Positions 1 to 8,586 of a stretch of DNA of 17,595 nt are shown in pieces. How positions within the stretch are numbered: the stretch's first letter is position 1; the number at the start of each line of letters is the position of its first letter. The stretch lies in contig DHVB01000056.1 in NCBI GenBank assembly GCA_002412425.1, positions 1-17,595 on the forward strand, given 5' to 3'. Origin of the DNA: Bacteroidales bacterium UBA5219. Lineage in GTDB: Bacteria > Bacteroidota > Bacteroidia > Bacteroidales > ML635J-15. Made by a program: the position numbers and the translations under genes. The notes below the pieces were generated by a model. The model saw nothing but the letters and a program-made list of their open reading frames with translations. It made no database searches and was not told the DNA's origin.

Positions 1-183
1 TTATAATAGAACGCAACTTGGTATGAGTAGGATAAAAACAAAAGTCCAAAAAATGAATTAAAAAATTAGACTTTTTTCACAACATTAAATTAATGTATAT
101 ATATTTATAGGTATAAATCCGATAAAATTGTTAGTTTTTTTAATTAAATAATTTTAGTCAATATGGTAAATATCCTAAAATTG

Positions 184-1476
184 CTAAAGATAATCGGTAC
201 ATTTTTCAAGTTTGACACCTCTAGAGCCTTTAATTAGGAAAAAGTTGCCTGTTTCTGGGTTTTTTACAATATGTTTTGCGAAATCATCAACAGAATTAAA
301 AAAGTTAAATCCATATTCTTCTTTGAATTTATAAAAATGAGGTCCTATTAGATAAACTTTTTTAAAACTTTTATTTGAAATATATTCTAGAATTTTTTTA
401 TGTTCAATTTCGCTATCCTTGCCTAGCTCAAGCATATCGCCTAATATAAGTCCCTTACTATTATCTTTTATATTTTCAAAATTTTTGATTGCAAGCTCCA
501 TACTCGTTGGATTTGCATTATAATAATCTAAAATTAAATTATTTCTATTTGTTTTTACCAATTGCGATCTATTGTTATTGGGATAATATCGTAAAATTGC
601 ATTGTCAATAGCAGTTCCTGGTACTTTAAAATATTGTCCTATTGTTATAGCTGCTAAAATATTTTCAAAATTGTAGGCACCTATTAAATTTGATTTAGCT
701 ATACCTTTTTCGTTTTTCGATTTCCAACTGACAGTAGCTTGAAGTGAAAGTTCTGAGTATTTCCCGCTACAGTAATAGTTAGAATCTATTCCATATTTTA
801 TTGCGGAATAATTACCAAGCATTTCAACTAATAGAGGATTGTCTGCATTTATAAAAATTTCTCCATTTTTTAATTTTAAATAGTCGTATAGTTCAGCTTT
901 TGTTTGTTTTATTATTTCAAAACTACCAAAACCTTCTAAGTGAGCTTTTCCAACATTGGTAATTATTCCGTAGTTAGGTTCAGCTATTTCGCATAGTGTT
1001 TTTATTTCGCCTTGATGATTTGCCCCCATTTCAACTATCCCAATGTCAACAGTGCGGTTCATCGACAAAATTGTTAGTGGTACACCAATATGATTGTTTT
1101 TATTTCCACTTGTATATGCTACTCTGTGTGTTTGAGCTAAAATTGTTGAAATTAATTCTTTAGTGGTTGTTTTTCCATTTGTACCTGTAATTGCTATAAT
1201 TGGTGTTTTTAATTGTTTGCGGTGATAGTTAGCTAATTTTTGAAGAGTGTTTAAAGTATTTTCAACATAAAATATATTTTCATTATTAGCTAATCTTTTA
1301 TTTGAACAAATTGCTGCTAAGCAACCATTTTCTATTGCATTTTCAACAAATTCGTTGCCGTCAAAATTTTCTCCACTTAATGCGAAAAATAGAGCATTTT
1401 TTTGTTTTACTCTACTATCAGTATTTATTCCGCTACTTTTTTTGAATAAACTGTATATTTTTTCAATTGATATCAT
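184..1476 (-). CDS. murF: UDP-N-acetylmuramoyl-tripeptide--D-alanyl-D-alanine ligase MurF
   Basis: Cytoplasmic Mur ligase that adds D-Ala-D-Ala to UDP-MurNAc-tripeptide with ATP hydrolysis, the last cytoplasmic step in making the peptidoglycan pentapeptide precursor. The 430-residue protein shows the family layout. The N-terminal substrate domain carries the TDSR motif (residues 19-22). The ATP-binding P-loop ITGTNGKTTTKE lies at 96-107, VEMGANHQGE at 148-157 and NVGKAHLEGFGS at 174-185. The central/C-terminal motifs are YNFENILAA (268-276), NRSQ (302-305), DYYNANPTSM (317-326) and GDMLELG (346-352). Length is slightly short but within the family range. The ATG at 1476 gives a normal MurF N-terminus, so the start is well supported. 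It is the third gene of a minus-strand set (porP-like, gldJ, murF), but a terminator hairpin sits directly against its start codon, so it may rely on read-through or on a promoter inside gldJ. Identification is confident. Confidence 0.95.
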   Translation of the reverse strand: MISIEKIYSLFKKSSGINTDSRVKQKNALFFALSGENFDGNEFVENAIENGCLAAICSNKRLANNENIFYVENTLNTLQKLANYHRKQLKTPIIAITGTNGKTTTKELISTILAQTHRVAYTSGNKNNHIGVPLTILSMNRTVDIGIVEMGANHQGEIKTLCEIAEPNYGIITNVGKAHLEGFGSFEIIKQTKAELYDYLKLKNGEIFINADNPLLVEMLGNYSAIKYGIDSNYYCSGKYSELSLQATVSWKSKNEKGIAKSNLIGAYNFENILAAITIGQYFKVPGTAIDNAILRYYPNNNRSQLVKTNRNNLILDYYNANPTSMELAIKNFENIKDNSKGLILGDMLELGKDSEIEHKKILEYISNKSFKKVYLIGPHFYKFKEEYGFNFFNSVDDFAKHIVKNPETGNFFLIKGSRGVKLEKCTDYL

Positions 1477-1508
1477 AAAAAAAATAAAACCCCAAATATT
1501 GGGGTTTT
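1477..1508 (-). terminator. Rho-independent terminator after gldJ, abutting the murF start
   Basis: AAAACCCCAA (1486-1495) pairs perfectly with TTGGGGTTTT (1499-1508), giving a 10-bp stem with a 3-nt loop. On the minus strand it is followed by A and then eight T (1484-1477). The murF ATG begins at the next base (1476). The hairpin lies 18 nt after the gldJ stop. Stem and U-tract are textbook. What is unusual is that the U-tract is also the translation-initiation region of the next gene. Confidence 0.8.
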
Positions 1509-1526
1509 AAGTTATGAGATTTTTAT

Positions 1527-3506
1527 TTATTTTTTAGATTGTATTGGACCACCAACTCTGTCCATAGCACATCTAAAGCCAAGATCTGCTCTTCCCATTT
1601 TCTCATCAAGGAAGCGACGAGTACCTGGTACCATCCAATATGCTCTGTCTTTCCATGAACCGCCTTTAAATACTCTAGATCTGTCACTTACTAAAGATGA
1701 CATTGCTTTGTTGAGTTGAGCACTATTACCTTTATTGATTTTTGGATTTCTTGGGTCGTATTGTCCATATCCCCATTCTCCATGTTCTCCCCATTCACCT
1801 TCTTGATACATATCTTTAGTACGTTTTCTAAAGAATTGGTCAGGATAAATTATGCTTCCGTCTGCTAATTGCAATTCTCCACCGGGTAAAACGGTAGAAC
1901 CATCAGGCATCACAATTACGCCTTCGGCAGTTTTTTCATGTCCTGTTGGTAATATGTAAGTTTTATTTACCAAGTCAACTTTTATTCCGTTTGGTAATAA
2001 AACTTCGTTTCCGCCCGACATAAGAGTTGCTCCAGGATATATCAGTCCAACATTTTCAGCTGTTAGCTCTTCACTTACAGGGTCATATACTTTAGTTTGG
2101 TTAGAAACAGTCTCTTGAAATCTTTCATCTTTTGTCCAATAATCTTCAGAAGTTCCCATTTGTGGGATTAAAGATTCTAAATCTCCGTCTAAATAATTTC
2201 TATTATCGGCAGTAGTATAATTTTCACGGCTAAAGCAAGCTTCGTCTCTAACAGGTTTTCTAAGAATTTTTCCACTGTAGTCGAAATAGTTTTCTGCTTC
2301 AGGGGTTAATTCAATATCTCCACTTCTTGGGTCTATTATTACTTGGTAGTCGGTATAAATATTACCTCTGAATGGTCTAAATTCTGCCATATCTTCAAAA
2401 GTAAGATCTCTATAAACGTCCATTACCCATTCATTAACATTACCTGCCATACAATATAATCCGTATTCATTTGGCCAGTAAGAGCGAACAGGAGCAGTAA
2501 TGTCTGCTTTATCGTTTAGAGCACCAGCAACCCCCATGTTATCCCCACGTCCTCTCATTGAGTTCGCCATCATTAAACCTCTTTCAACGCCACGACTATC
2601 ATTTCTAATATAATGACCATTCCATGGGTATAATCTTCTTTCGTAAATTCTTTCTTTGTAATGGTTTCCAATATGAGCTAAAGCAGCAAATTCCCATTCA
2701 GCTTCGGTAGGTAAGCGGTATCTAGGAAGGAAATATCCATCTTCCATTCTTACCCAACGTCTATCATCACCAGTATTAACTCGTCCTCCTTTTCTGCCAG
2801 CTTTTAAAACAGCAGGGTCAACGTATAAATTTTGTATTTTGCCATCAGGACCTTTTCCTGTTTCATCAATAGGTAGGTCTAAGTTTTCAGCATAAATAAG
2901 ATAAGCATCTAAGTTAAAATGTTTTGCTTGATCTTGAGGAGCTAAATATTTATCAATAATACCTTCTCTTCTAAGGATTAGTTCATTTACTCTATCTGTA
3001 CGCCAGTCGCAATATTTTGATGCTTGAACCCAACTAACACCAACAACTGGATATTCTTCATATGCAGGATGACGTAAATATAATTCAACCATTGGTTCGT
3101 TAAAAGCTAAGCGTTCTCTCCAAACAAGAGTGTCGGGTAGAGCTTCTCGGTATAAAAATCTGTAGTCCGAAGAATAAACATAAGACAACCAATATAAATA
3201 TTCATTATAATCAATATTTCTAATTTCGGTTTCATCCATATAAAATGAAGAAATAGTTACTCTACGTGGAATATTATTCCAATCATACATAACATCTTGT
3301 TCAACTCTACCCATAGCAAAAGAACCACCTTCAATAAATACTAATCCAGGTCCAGTTTCTTGCTCATATCCAGGGTGATTTTCAAAACCACCAAAGTTTG
3401 GATCGCGATAATTCCAACCAGTAGTATTTGATACTTCTTTTTTGCACGAACTTGCCAAAATTGAAGCGACAAGGACTATTAAGATAAATAAAACATTTTT
3501 TTTCAT
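1527..3506 (-). CDS. gldJ: GldJ-like lipoprotein of the gliding motility/type IX secretion machinery
   Basis: Outer-membrane-associated lipoprotein with a formylglycine-generating-enzyme (FGE/sulfatase-modifying) fold. In Flavobacterium, GldJ is needed for gliding and stabilises GldK and the T9SS. The 659-residue product has a lipoprotein signal peptide ending ILASSC, with Cys21 as the lipidated residue. FGE-type motifs run from GLVFIEGGSFAMG (54-66), through YRLPTEAEWEFAA (263-275) and GNVNEW (355-360), to FKGGSW (613-618) and LGFRCAMD (642-649). The enzymatic cysteine arrangement of true FGEs is not evident, so a structural role is likely. GldJ is preferred over the related GldK because of the murF and porU/porV neighbours. 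Between the GNVNEW and GGSW halves is an extra segment (about 471-560) with regularly spaced PNG, PTG, PDG, PGG and ADG turns. The gene follows the porP-like gene by 34 nt, so the two are probably co-transcribed. Confidence 0.87.
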   Translation of the reverse strand: MKKNVLFILIVLVASILASSCKKEVSNTTGWNYRDPNFGGFENHPGYEQETGPGLVFIEGGSFAMGRVEQDVMYDWNNIPRRVTISSFYMDETEIRNIDYNEYLYWLSYVYSSDYRFLYREALPDTLVWRERLAFNEPMVELYLRHPAYEEYPVVGVSWVQASKYCDWRTDRVNELILRREGIIDKYLAPQDQAKHFNLDAYLIYAENLDLPIDETGKGPDGKIQNLYVDPAVLKAGRKGGRVNTGDDRRWVRMEDGYFLPRYRLPTEAEWEFAALAHIGNHYKERIYERRLYPWNGHYIRNDSRGVERGLMMANSMRGRGDNMGVAGALNDKADITAPVRSYWPNEYGLYCMAGNVNEWVMDVYRDLTFEDMAEFRPFRGNIYTDYQVIIDPRSGDIELTPEAENYFDYSGKILRKPVRDEACFSRENYTTADNRNYLDGDLESLIPQMGTSEDYWTKDERFQETVSNQTKVYDPVSEELTAENVGLIYPGATLMSGGNEVLLPNGIKVDLVNKTYILPTGHEKTAEGVIVMPDGSTVLPGGELQLADGSIIYPDQFFRKRTKDMYQEGEWGEHGEWGYGQYDPRNPKINKGNSAQLNKAMSSLVSDRSRVFKGGSWKDRAYWMVPGTRRFLDEKMGRADLGFRCAMDRVGGPIQSKK

Positions 3507-3540
3507 ATTATAAAAATTTTATACGATTCTTAATTAATAA

Positions 3541-4551
3541 CTAAAACATAGGACAACTTATTGTGGACAACTTCTTATCTTTTACATGACAATCAAAAGT
3601 ATATGCAACAGAAACTTCGTGAGCTCCATAAGTTGAGTTTTTTAAATTTGATACGGTTAAATCATAACTATAAGCAAATCTTATTTTGTCTATTTTATAC
3701 CCAGCTAACATTATGAAAGAATCATAATTAAAGTTGAAGTTTTGTCTAGCCCAAAATCCTGCGATAATGCCACGCCTCGAAACATATAAACCCCAGTTGA
3801 ATAATTGAAACTGTCCTTGTTGGTGATATAATAATTGAGGAGCAATTTTTAAATCACCTCTTCGGAAACTGCTACTATTTATTACAACCTCTGTTCCAAA
3901 GTGAGCGGTTAGTTTTCTAGGCAAGACAGCATCACTTCCACGTAAAAAGGCTTCTGAAGGCTGAGTTAAGTGATGAACTGCTACGCCAAAAAATGTTTTT
4001 TCACTGAAGGCAATAATTCCTGCTGAAAAGTCAACATAATTACGTTTGTCATTAATTATGTCTGGATTTTCTAGCGAGGCATAGATTGGTCCATATAATG
4101 GGTGAATCATATTTGGAAAAATAAAATCCCAATTTATAGACTTCATTACAAAAGATGCTTCAAAACCTCCAGCAATAAAAAATCTGCGAGATACAGGTAA
4201 AGTGTAAGCATACATACCACTAATTGTAGTAGTATTAATAACTCCACCACCTTGAACATCGTTCATTAAAAGCAATCCAACTCCACCTTGAAGTGCATTT
4301 AAGTGTTGGTCATAAGAAGCACTGTAAGTAACATAGGTAGGACCCATAGCAGGCCACTGATTCCTATAATTTAAACTAATTTTAGGACATCGCTCTGCAC
4401 CAGCAAATGCAGGATTCAAATAAAGCGAATTCGCATAAAATTGCGTAAAATGTGCATCTTGTGCATTCAAAACTGTCAAACTACTTAGTAGTAAGGCACT
4501 TAACAAAAATATGAAATGTTTAACCATAGTTTTCATCTTATCAACGCGCAT
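3541..4551 (-). CDS. PorP/SprF-family type IX secretion outer-membrane protein
   Basis: Predicted beta-barrel outer-membrane protein of the PorP/SprF family. PorP is part of the T9SS of Porphyromonas; SprF in Flavobacterium supports surface delivery of the SprB adhesin. The 336-residue product has a signal peptide (hydrophobic core about residues 13-28, likely cleaved near LNA-QDAHF). The family's N-terminal signature follows, with HFTQFYAN at 34-41 and LNPAFAG at 45-51, then NYRNQWP at 61-67. The remainder alternates short amphipathic strands and Gly/Asn turns as expected for a barrel, and ends in CPMF. The ATG at 4551 is used here, but in-frame ATGs at 4536 and 4527 give shorter and more typical signal peptides. 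The family is multi-copy in many Bacteroidota, often paired with large adhesins, so orthology to porP itself is not claimed. Position as first gene before gldJ suggests a core T9SS role. Confidence 0.88.
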   Translation of the reverse strand: MRVDKMKTMVKHFIFLLSALLLSSLTVLNAQDAHFTQFYANSLYLNPAFAGAERCPKISLNYRNQWPAMGPTYVTYSASYDQHLNALQGGVGLLLMNDVQGGGVINTTTISGMYAYTLPVSRRFFIAGGFEASFVMKSINWDFIFPNMIHPLYGPIYASLENPDIINDKRNYVDFSAGIIAFSEKTFFGVAVHHLTQPSEAFLRGSDAVLPRKLTAHFGTEVVINSSSFRRGDLKIAPQLLYHQQGQFQLFNWGLYVSRRGIIAGFWARQNFNFNYDSFIMLAGYKIDKIRFAYSYDLTVSNLKNSTYGAHEVSVAYTFDCHVKDKKLSTISCPMF

Positions 4552-4606
4552 TTATAATTTATATTAATTTTTTCATAAATACAATAAATAATTTACAATA
4601 TTAAGC

Positions 4607-4614
4607 TAAATTTG
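4607..4614 (+). promoter_or_regulatory. Putative -7 promoter element of porU
   Basis: TAAATTTG matches the Bacteroidota -7 consensus TANNTTTG exactly and lies 57 nt before the porU ATG. No convincing TTTG/TTG -33 element is present at the expected 17-23 nt spacing, so the assignment rests on the -7 box and its position in the divergent porP/porU intergenic region. Confidence 0.4.
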
Positions 4615-4671
4615 TCGTTTTAAAAAATATTTAGAACTTTTTTTTTGTTTTTTTTTAAATTTATTTTTTTT

Positions 4672-7600
4672 ATGAGAAAAATCACGCTGTTTTTTGTTAG
4701 TTTTTTTGTTAGTAATCTGTTAATATCTCAAAATATTTTAATTTCCGATTCAATTATTTGGCAAGATAATAATATTTTTAATAATAACGATAAAAATACT
4801 TCAAATATTTTATATTTTGTAAATTGTAATCAAAGAAGTAGCGATGACTTGCCGATTTATTATAAACGCTTACCTATTAATAATAATGTGGAAATAATTT
4901 CGATAGATGAGATTTCGGTTGATTATCAGGTTGTTAATAAGTCGGATTATGAAAATGTTAATAAATTAGAAAATTTAACAAATGAATTTCAAACAAAAGC
5001 CTGGCATTCTAAATATAGAAAGAAAGATTTTTTAGCATTCGAAGTTTTGCCTTTAAGAATTAATCCAAATACAAATGAACTAGAAAAATTAATTCGTTTT
5101 GAATATAAAATCAATTATAGGTTTGTTAGTGAGAAAAAATCACAGCAAACTTATGCAACAAATTCAAAAATGGCAAATGGGACTTGGGTTAAAATTAAAG
5201 TTGAAAAACCAGGAGTTTATAAATTGACTTATGAACAATTGCAAGAAATGGGTTTTTCAAATTTTTCAAATATCGGAGTTTTTGGTTATGGTGGAATGTT
5301 GCCTAAGACCGTGGGGCAAGTAATAGCTGATGATATGCCAGAAAGACCACTACTTAAAGTTGATGCTAATTCTAATTCTGTTTTTGATGGTGGAGATTAT
5401 ATTTTATTTTATGCAGACGGACCTCACTCAATCAAATTTACTTCTACTCTTTTTTTTCATGAATATCATAACTATTCTCTTTCTTCTTATTATTTTGTTT
5501 CGGATAGGGGCAGTTTTAAAGCACCTATTAATATTAGCTCTTCTAATAGTTTTGATAAAACTGTAACCACTTACGATGATTATTTATTTTTAGAAAAAGA
5601 TTCTATTAATTTAATTAAATCTGGTAGAACATGGTTTTGGAGAGAATTTGATTATTACTTAAATCACGAGTTTAATTTGAATGTAAAAAATATTTCTTTA
5701 TCTGATACAGCTATTGTGAGAGTAAGAGTGGCTGCTAGGTCTTCGGTTAGTAGTAATTTTAAATTAAGCATAAATGGTATAAATCAACCAAATATACCTA
5801 TTGCAAGTGTTTCAAACTCAACAACTGAAGTTTTTGCTCGCCAAAATGATAGTGCAAAAATAAATACTTTTAGGGTTTTGCCTAGTTCTGAGAATTTTAA
5901 ATTTAATTTAACTTATACAAAAACAGCAACTAATTCAAAAGGTTGGTTAGATTATATATCTGTACAATTAAGACGAAAACTAAGTTTAACCGATACTGGT
6001 TTTTTAGTATTTAGAGATACAAAATCTGTTGAAAATAACACTAAAGTTAAATTTATTGTTTCTGGTGCAAATTCTTCAAGTTTGATTTGGGATATTACAG
6101 ATAGATTTAATGCAAAACAAATTTCATCAAATATTTCTGGCGATAAATTAAGTTTCGTTGCGGAAAGTAATGAATTACGAGAATATTTAGTTTTTGATTA
6201 TAAAGCAAATTTTCCTTCGCCAATTTATTCTGGTTCTGCAGATGTTGGGCATGTTGATAATCAGAACTTGCATTCTCATCAACCAGTTGACTTAGTCATT
6301 GCTAGTCCAAGCGAATTTATGTCTCAAGCAAAAGAGATTAAAGATATTCATGAGCAATACGATAATATGAGTGTTGTTATTGTTGACCCTGAAAAAATAT
6401 ATAATGAATTTTCGTCAGGGACACCAGATGTTTCAGCTTTAAGAAATTATATGAAAATGCTTTATGAAAGAGCTGACGTAAATAATATTCCCGAAAATCT
6501 TCTTTTACTTGGCAATGGAAGTTATGACAATATGTCTAAAGATCCGCAAGTTGCAAATCATATATTGACCTATGAGTCGGTAAACTCTTTAGGGCCAACT
6601 GCTTCTTTTGTTTCAGATGATTATTATGTGTTCTTAGATGATGGGGAAGGTGGATTTTTAGGAACTCATGATATGGATATGGGAGTAGGAAGATTGCCAA
6701 TAAAAAGTGCAAGTGAAGCTTCTGATTATGTAAAAAAATTAAGAGAATATTATCAGCCAATAGCTTATGGTAATTGGAAAAATAATATTTTACTAGTAGC
6801 AGATGATGCAGATAAAGGAGAAACGTTGCACCAAAATCAAACTAATACGCTAGCAACTCAAATAGAAAGTACTTATCCAATTTTCAATTTAGAAAAAATC
6901 TTTTTAGACGATTTTGAACAAGTCTCTACTGTTGAAGGGCATAGGTATCCTGATGTTAATCAGGCGATTACTGATTTTGTTCATAACGGGGTGCTTTCAG
7001 TAAGTTGGATAGGACATGGAAATCCTAACACATGGGCAGATGAAAGAGTATTGACCACAAATATGGTTAAAAGTTGGAGAAATGGACCTAAATATCCTAT
7101 TTTTGTTACAGCTACTTGTGAATTTGCTCCTTACGACAATCATCATATTGTATCTGCTGGAGAAGAAATAATATTGAATCCAAATGGTGGCGGAATTGCC
7201 TTGTTTGGAACTACTCGGTTGGCTTTTGCAGGAAGTAATGCCCACTTAGCTTATAAGTTTTATAATAATATTTTTAATATAGATGGTAGCGGAAAGGTTT
7301 CTACTCTAGGAATATCGGTAGCAAATACAAAAAATCAGCAAGGTTCAGATACTAATAAAAGGGTTTTTGCTTTTTTAGGAGATCCAGCTGTGCGTCCATC
7401 AGTTCCTGAGTATAAGGTGTTTACTACAAAGATAAATGGTATAGATGCTAATGTTTTTAATGATACAATTTCTGCAATGGAAAAAGTTGTATTCGAAGGT
7501 GTAATTAAAAAAGCCGACAATAGTATATTTGAAAACTTTAATGGCTCAATTTACCCAGTTGTATATGATAAAAGACAAAACTATACAACACGTGGAAATG

Positions 7601-8490
7601 ATGGAAGCCAACCATTGGATTATACTGCTCAAAAAAATATTATTTTTAAAGGAAATGCTTCAGTAGTAAATGGAAAATTCAAATTTGAATTTATTGTACC
7701 CGTAGATATTGCTTATTTTTATGATGAAGGAAAAGTTAGTTATTATGCACACAATAATTTGAATCTCGAAGCAAGTGGATATGACGATAGTTTTATTATA
7801 GGTGGATCATCAGATAATGCAATTACAGATAATGAAGGTCCTGAAATTGACTTGTTTATGAATGATGAAAACTTTATTTCTGGCGGTATTACCGATGAAA
7901 ATCCTATTCTTTTGGCTAAGTTTTTTGATGAATCAGGTATTAATACTGTGGGTAGTGGAATAGGTCATGACATAACTATGATTATAGATGAAAAAACTTC
8001 AGAAGCTATAGTGTTAAATAAATTTTATGAATCTAATAAAGATGATTATAAATCAGGAGAATTACGTTATCCTCTAAATAATTTAGAACTTGGTCCACAT
8101 AGTCTTAAACTAAAGGCTTGGGATGTTTTAAATAATAGTAGTGAGGCAGTTACAGATTTTATTGTTGCTAATTCTTCAGAACTTTTTATTGATAATCTTT
8201 TTAACTATCCAAATCCATTTTCAACATATACCGAATTTTACTTTGACCATAACCAGCCTTATGTTGATTTAAAAGTTTTAATTCAAATATTCACAGTAGC
8301 AGGAAATCATGTTAAAACTATTGAAACCGACATGTTTAGCACAGGATATAGAAGTCAGCCAATACCTTGGGACGGAAAAGATGAATATGGAGATAAAATA
8401 GGAAAAGGAGTATATATATATAAGGTGAAGGTAAAATCTCCTAATGGCAATATTATTGATAAATTTGAAAAATTAGTAATTTTGAATTAA
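4672..8490 (+). CDS. porU: PorU, type IX secretion C-terminal signal peptidase/sortase
   Basis: Surface protease of the C25 (gingipain) family that removes the C-terminal signal of T9SS cargo and attaches cargo to anionic lipopolysaccharide. The product is 1272 residues from the ATG at 4672. A TTG 27 nt upstream is in frame but would put an odd hydrophobic extension before a normal signal peptide (MRKITLFFVSFFVSNLLISQ), so I reject it. The N-terminal ~500 residues form the prodomain/beta-rich region. The C25 catalytic domain spans about 538-905, with predicted catalytic His782 in WIGHGNPNTW and Cys816 in VTATCEFAPYD. The 34-residue separation is close to that in gingipains. The C-terminal ~95 residues carry YPNPF and WDGKDEYGDKIGKGVYIYK, a FlgD/CTD-like Ig fold that in PorU is retained and not cleaved. 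It is divergent from the porP-gldJ genes and is followed by porV. A T-rich leader directly precedes the start. Confidence 0.95.
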   Translation: MRKITLFFVSFFVSNLLISQNILISDSIIWQDNNIFNNNDKNTSNILYFVNCNQRSSDDLPIYYKRLPINNNVEIISIDEISVDYQVVNKSDYENVNKLENLTNEFQTKAWHSKYRKKDFLAFEVLPLRINPNTNELEKLIRFEYKINYRFVSEKKSQQTYATNSKMANGTWVKIKVEKPGVYKLTYEQLQEMGFSNFSNIGVFGYGGMLPKTVGQVIADDMPERPLLKVDANSNSVFDGGDYILFYADGPHSIKFTSTLFFHEYHNYSLSSYYFVSDRGSFKAPINISSSNSFDKTVTTYDDYLFLEKDSINLIKSGRTWFWREFDYYLNHEFNLNVKNISLSDTAIVRVRVAARSSVSSNFKLSINGINQPNIPIASVSNSTTEVFARQNDSAKINTFRVLPSSENFKFNLTYTKTATNSKGWLDYISVQLRRKLSLTDTGFLVFRDTKSVENNTKVKFIVSGANSSSLIWDITDRFNAKQISSNISGDKLSFVAESNELREYLVFDYKANFPSPIYSGSADVGHVDNQNLHSHQPVDLVIASPSEFMSQAKEIKDIHEQYDNMSVVIVDPEKIYNEFSSGTPDVSALRNYMKMLYERADVNNIPENLLLLGNGSYDNMSKDPQVANHILTYESVNSLGPTASFVSDDYYVFLDDGEGGFLGTHDMDMGVGRLPIKSASEASDYVKKLREYYQPIAYGNWKNNILLVADDADKGETLHQNQTNTLATQIESTYPIFNLEKIFLDDFEQVSTVEGHRYPDVNQAITDFVHNGVLSVSWIGHGNPNTWADERVLTTNMVKSWRNGPKYPIFVTATCEFAPYDNHHIVSAGEEIILNPNGGGIALFGTTRLAFAGSNAHLAYKFYNNIFNIDGSGKVSTLGISVANTKNQQGSDTNKRVFAFLGDPAVRPSVPEYKVFTTKINGIDANVFNDTISAMEKVVFEGVIKKADNSIFENFNGSIYPVVYDKRQNYTTRGNDGSQPLDYTAQKNIIFKGNASVVNGKFKFEFIVPVDIAYFYDEGKVSYYAHNNLNLEASGYDDSFIIGGSSDNAITDNEGPEIDLFMNDENFISGGITDENPILLAKFFDESGINTVGSGIGHDITMIIDEKTSEAIVLNKFYESNKDDYKSGELRYPLNNLELGPHSLKLKAWDVLNNSSEAVTDFIVANSSELFIDNLFNYPNPFSTYTEFYFDHNQPYVDLKVLIQIFTVAGNHVKTIETDMFSTGYRSQPIPWDGKDEYGDKIGKGVYIYKVKVKSPNGNIIDKFEKLVILN

Positions 8491-8556
8491 AAATCAATTT
8501 AAAAGACAATAAAAAATAATATTTTACGTTACTAATGAAGTTTAAAAAAAATGTAA

Positions 8557-8564
8557 TATATTTG
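8557..8564 (+). promoter_or_regulatory. Putative -7 promoter element of porV-ispF
   Basis: TATATTTG matches TANNTTTG exactly, 22 nt before the porV ATG, in the 96-nt porU-porV gap. As at porU the box is followed by TC. There is no clear -33 TTTG/TTG at the right spacing. It suggests porV-ispF can be transcribed independently of porU. Confidence 0.4.
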
Positions 8565-8586
8565 TCAAAATTTCAAACATAAAAAT

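Noticed and set aside
40..75. AAAAGTC/GACTTTT inverted repeat downstream of murF as its terminator
   Set aside because: Only 7 bp, mostly A-T, with a 22-nt loop and over 100 nt from the murF stop; too weak to call. I see nothing else definite in 1-183.
4574..4581. TATTTATG on the minus strand as -7 box for the porP-like gene
   Set aside because: One mismatch to TANNTTTG and no -33 element at suitable spacing.
4645..4671. In-frame TTG extending PorU by nine residues
   Set aside because: It adds MFFFKFIFF before a normal Lys/Arg-led signal peptide and lies inside T-runs; the ATG at 4672 is clearly better.
5330..5566. Plus-strand open frame inside porU
   Set aside because: Hydrophobic-looking but fully within PorU in another frame; composition reflects the AT-rich host gene.
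6536..7520. Several minus-strand open frames opposite the PorU catalytic domain
   Set aside because: They are antisense shadows of strongly conserved C25-domain codons with no family resemblance.
8410..8422. TA dinucleotide run near the end of porU as a phase-variable repeat
   Set aside because: Too short, and it encodes the conserved GVYIYK strand of the C-terminal domain.
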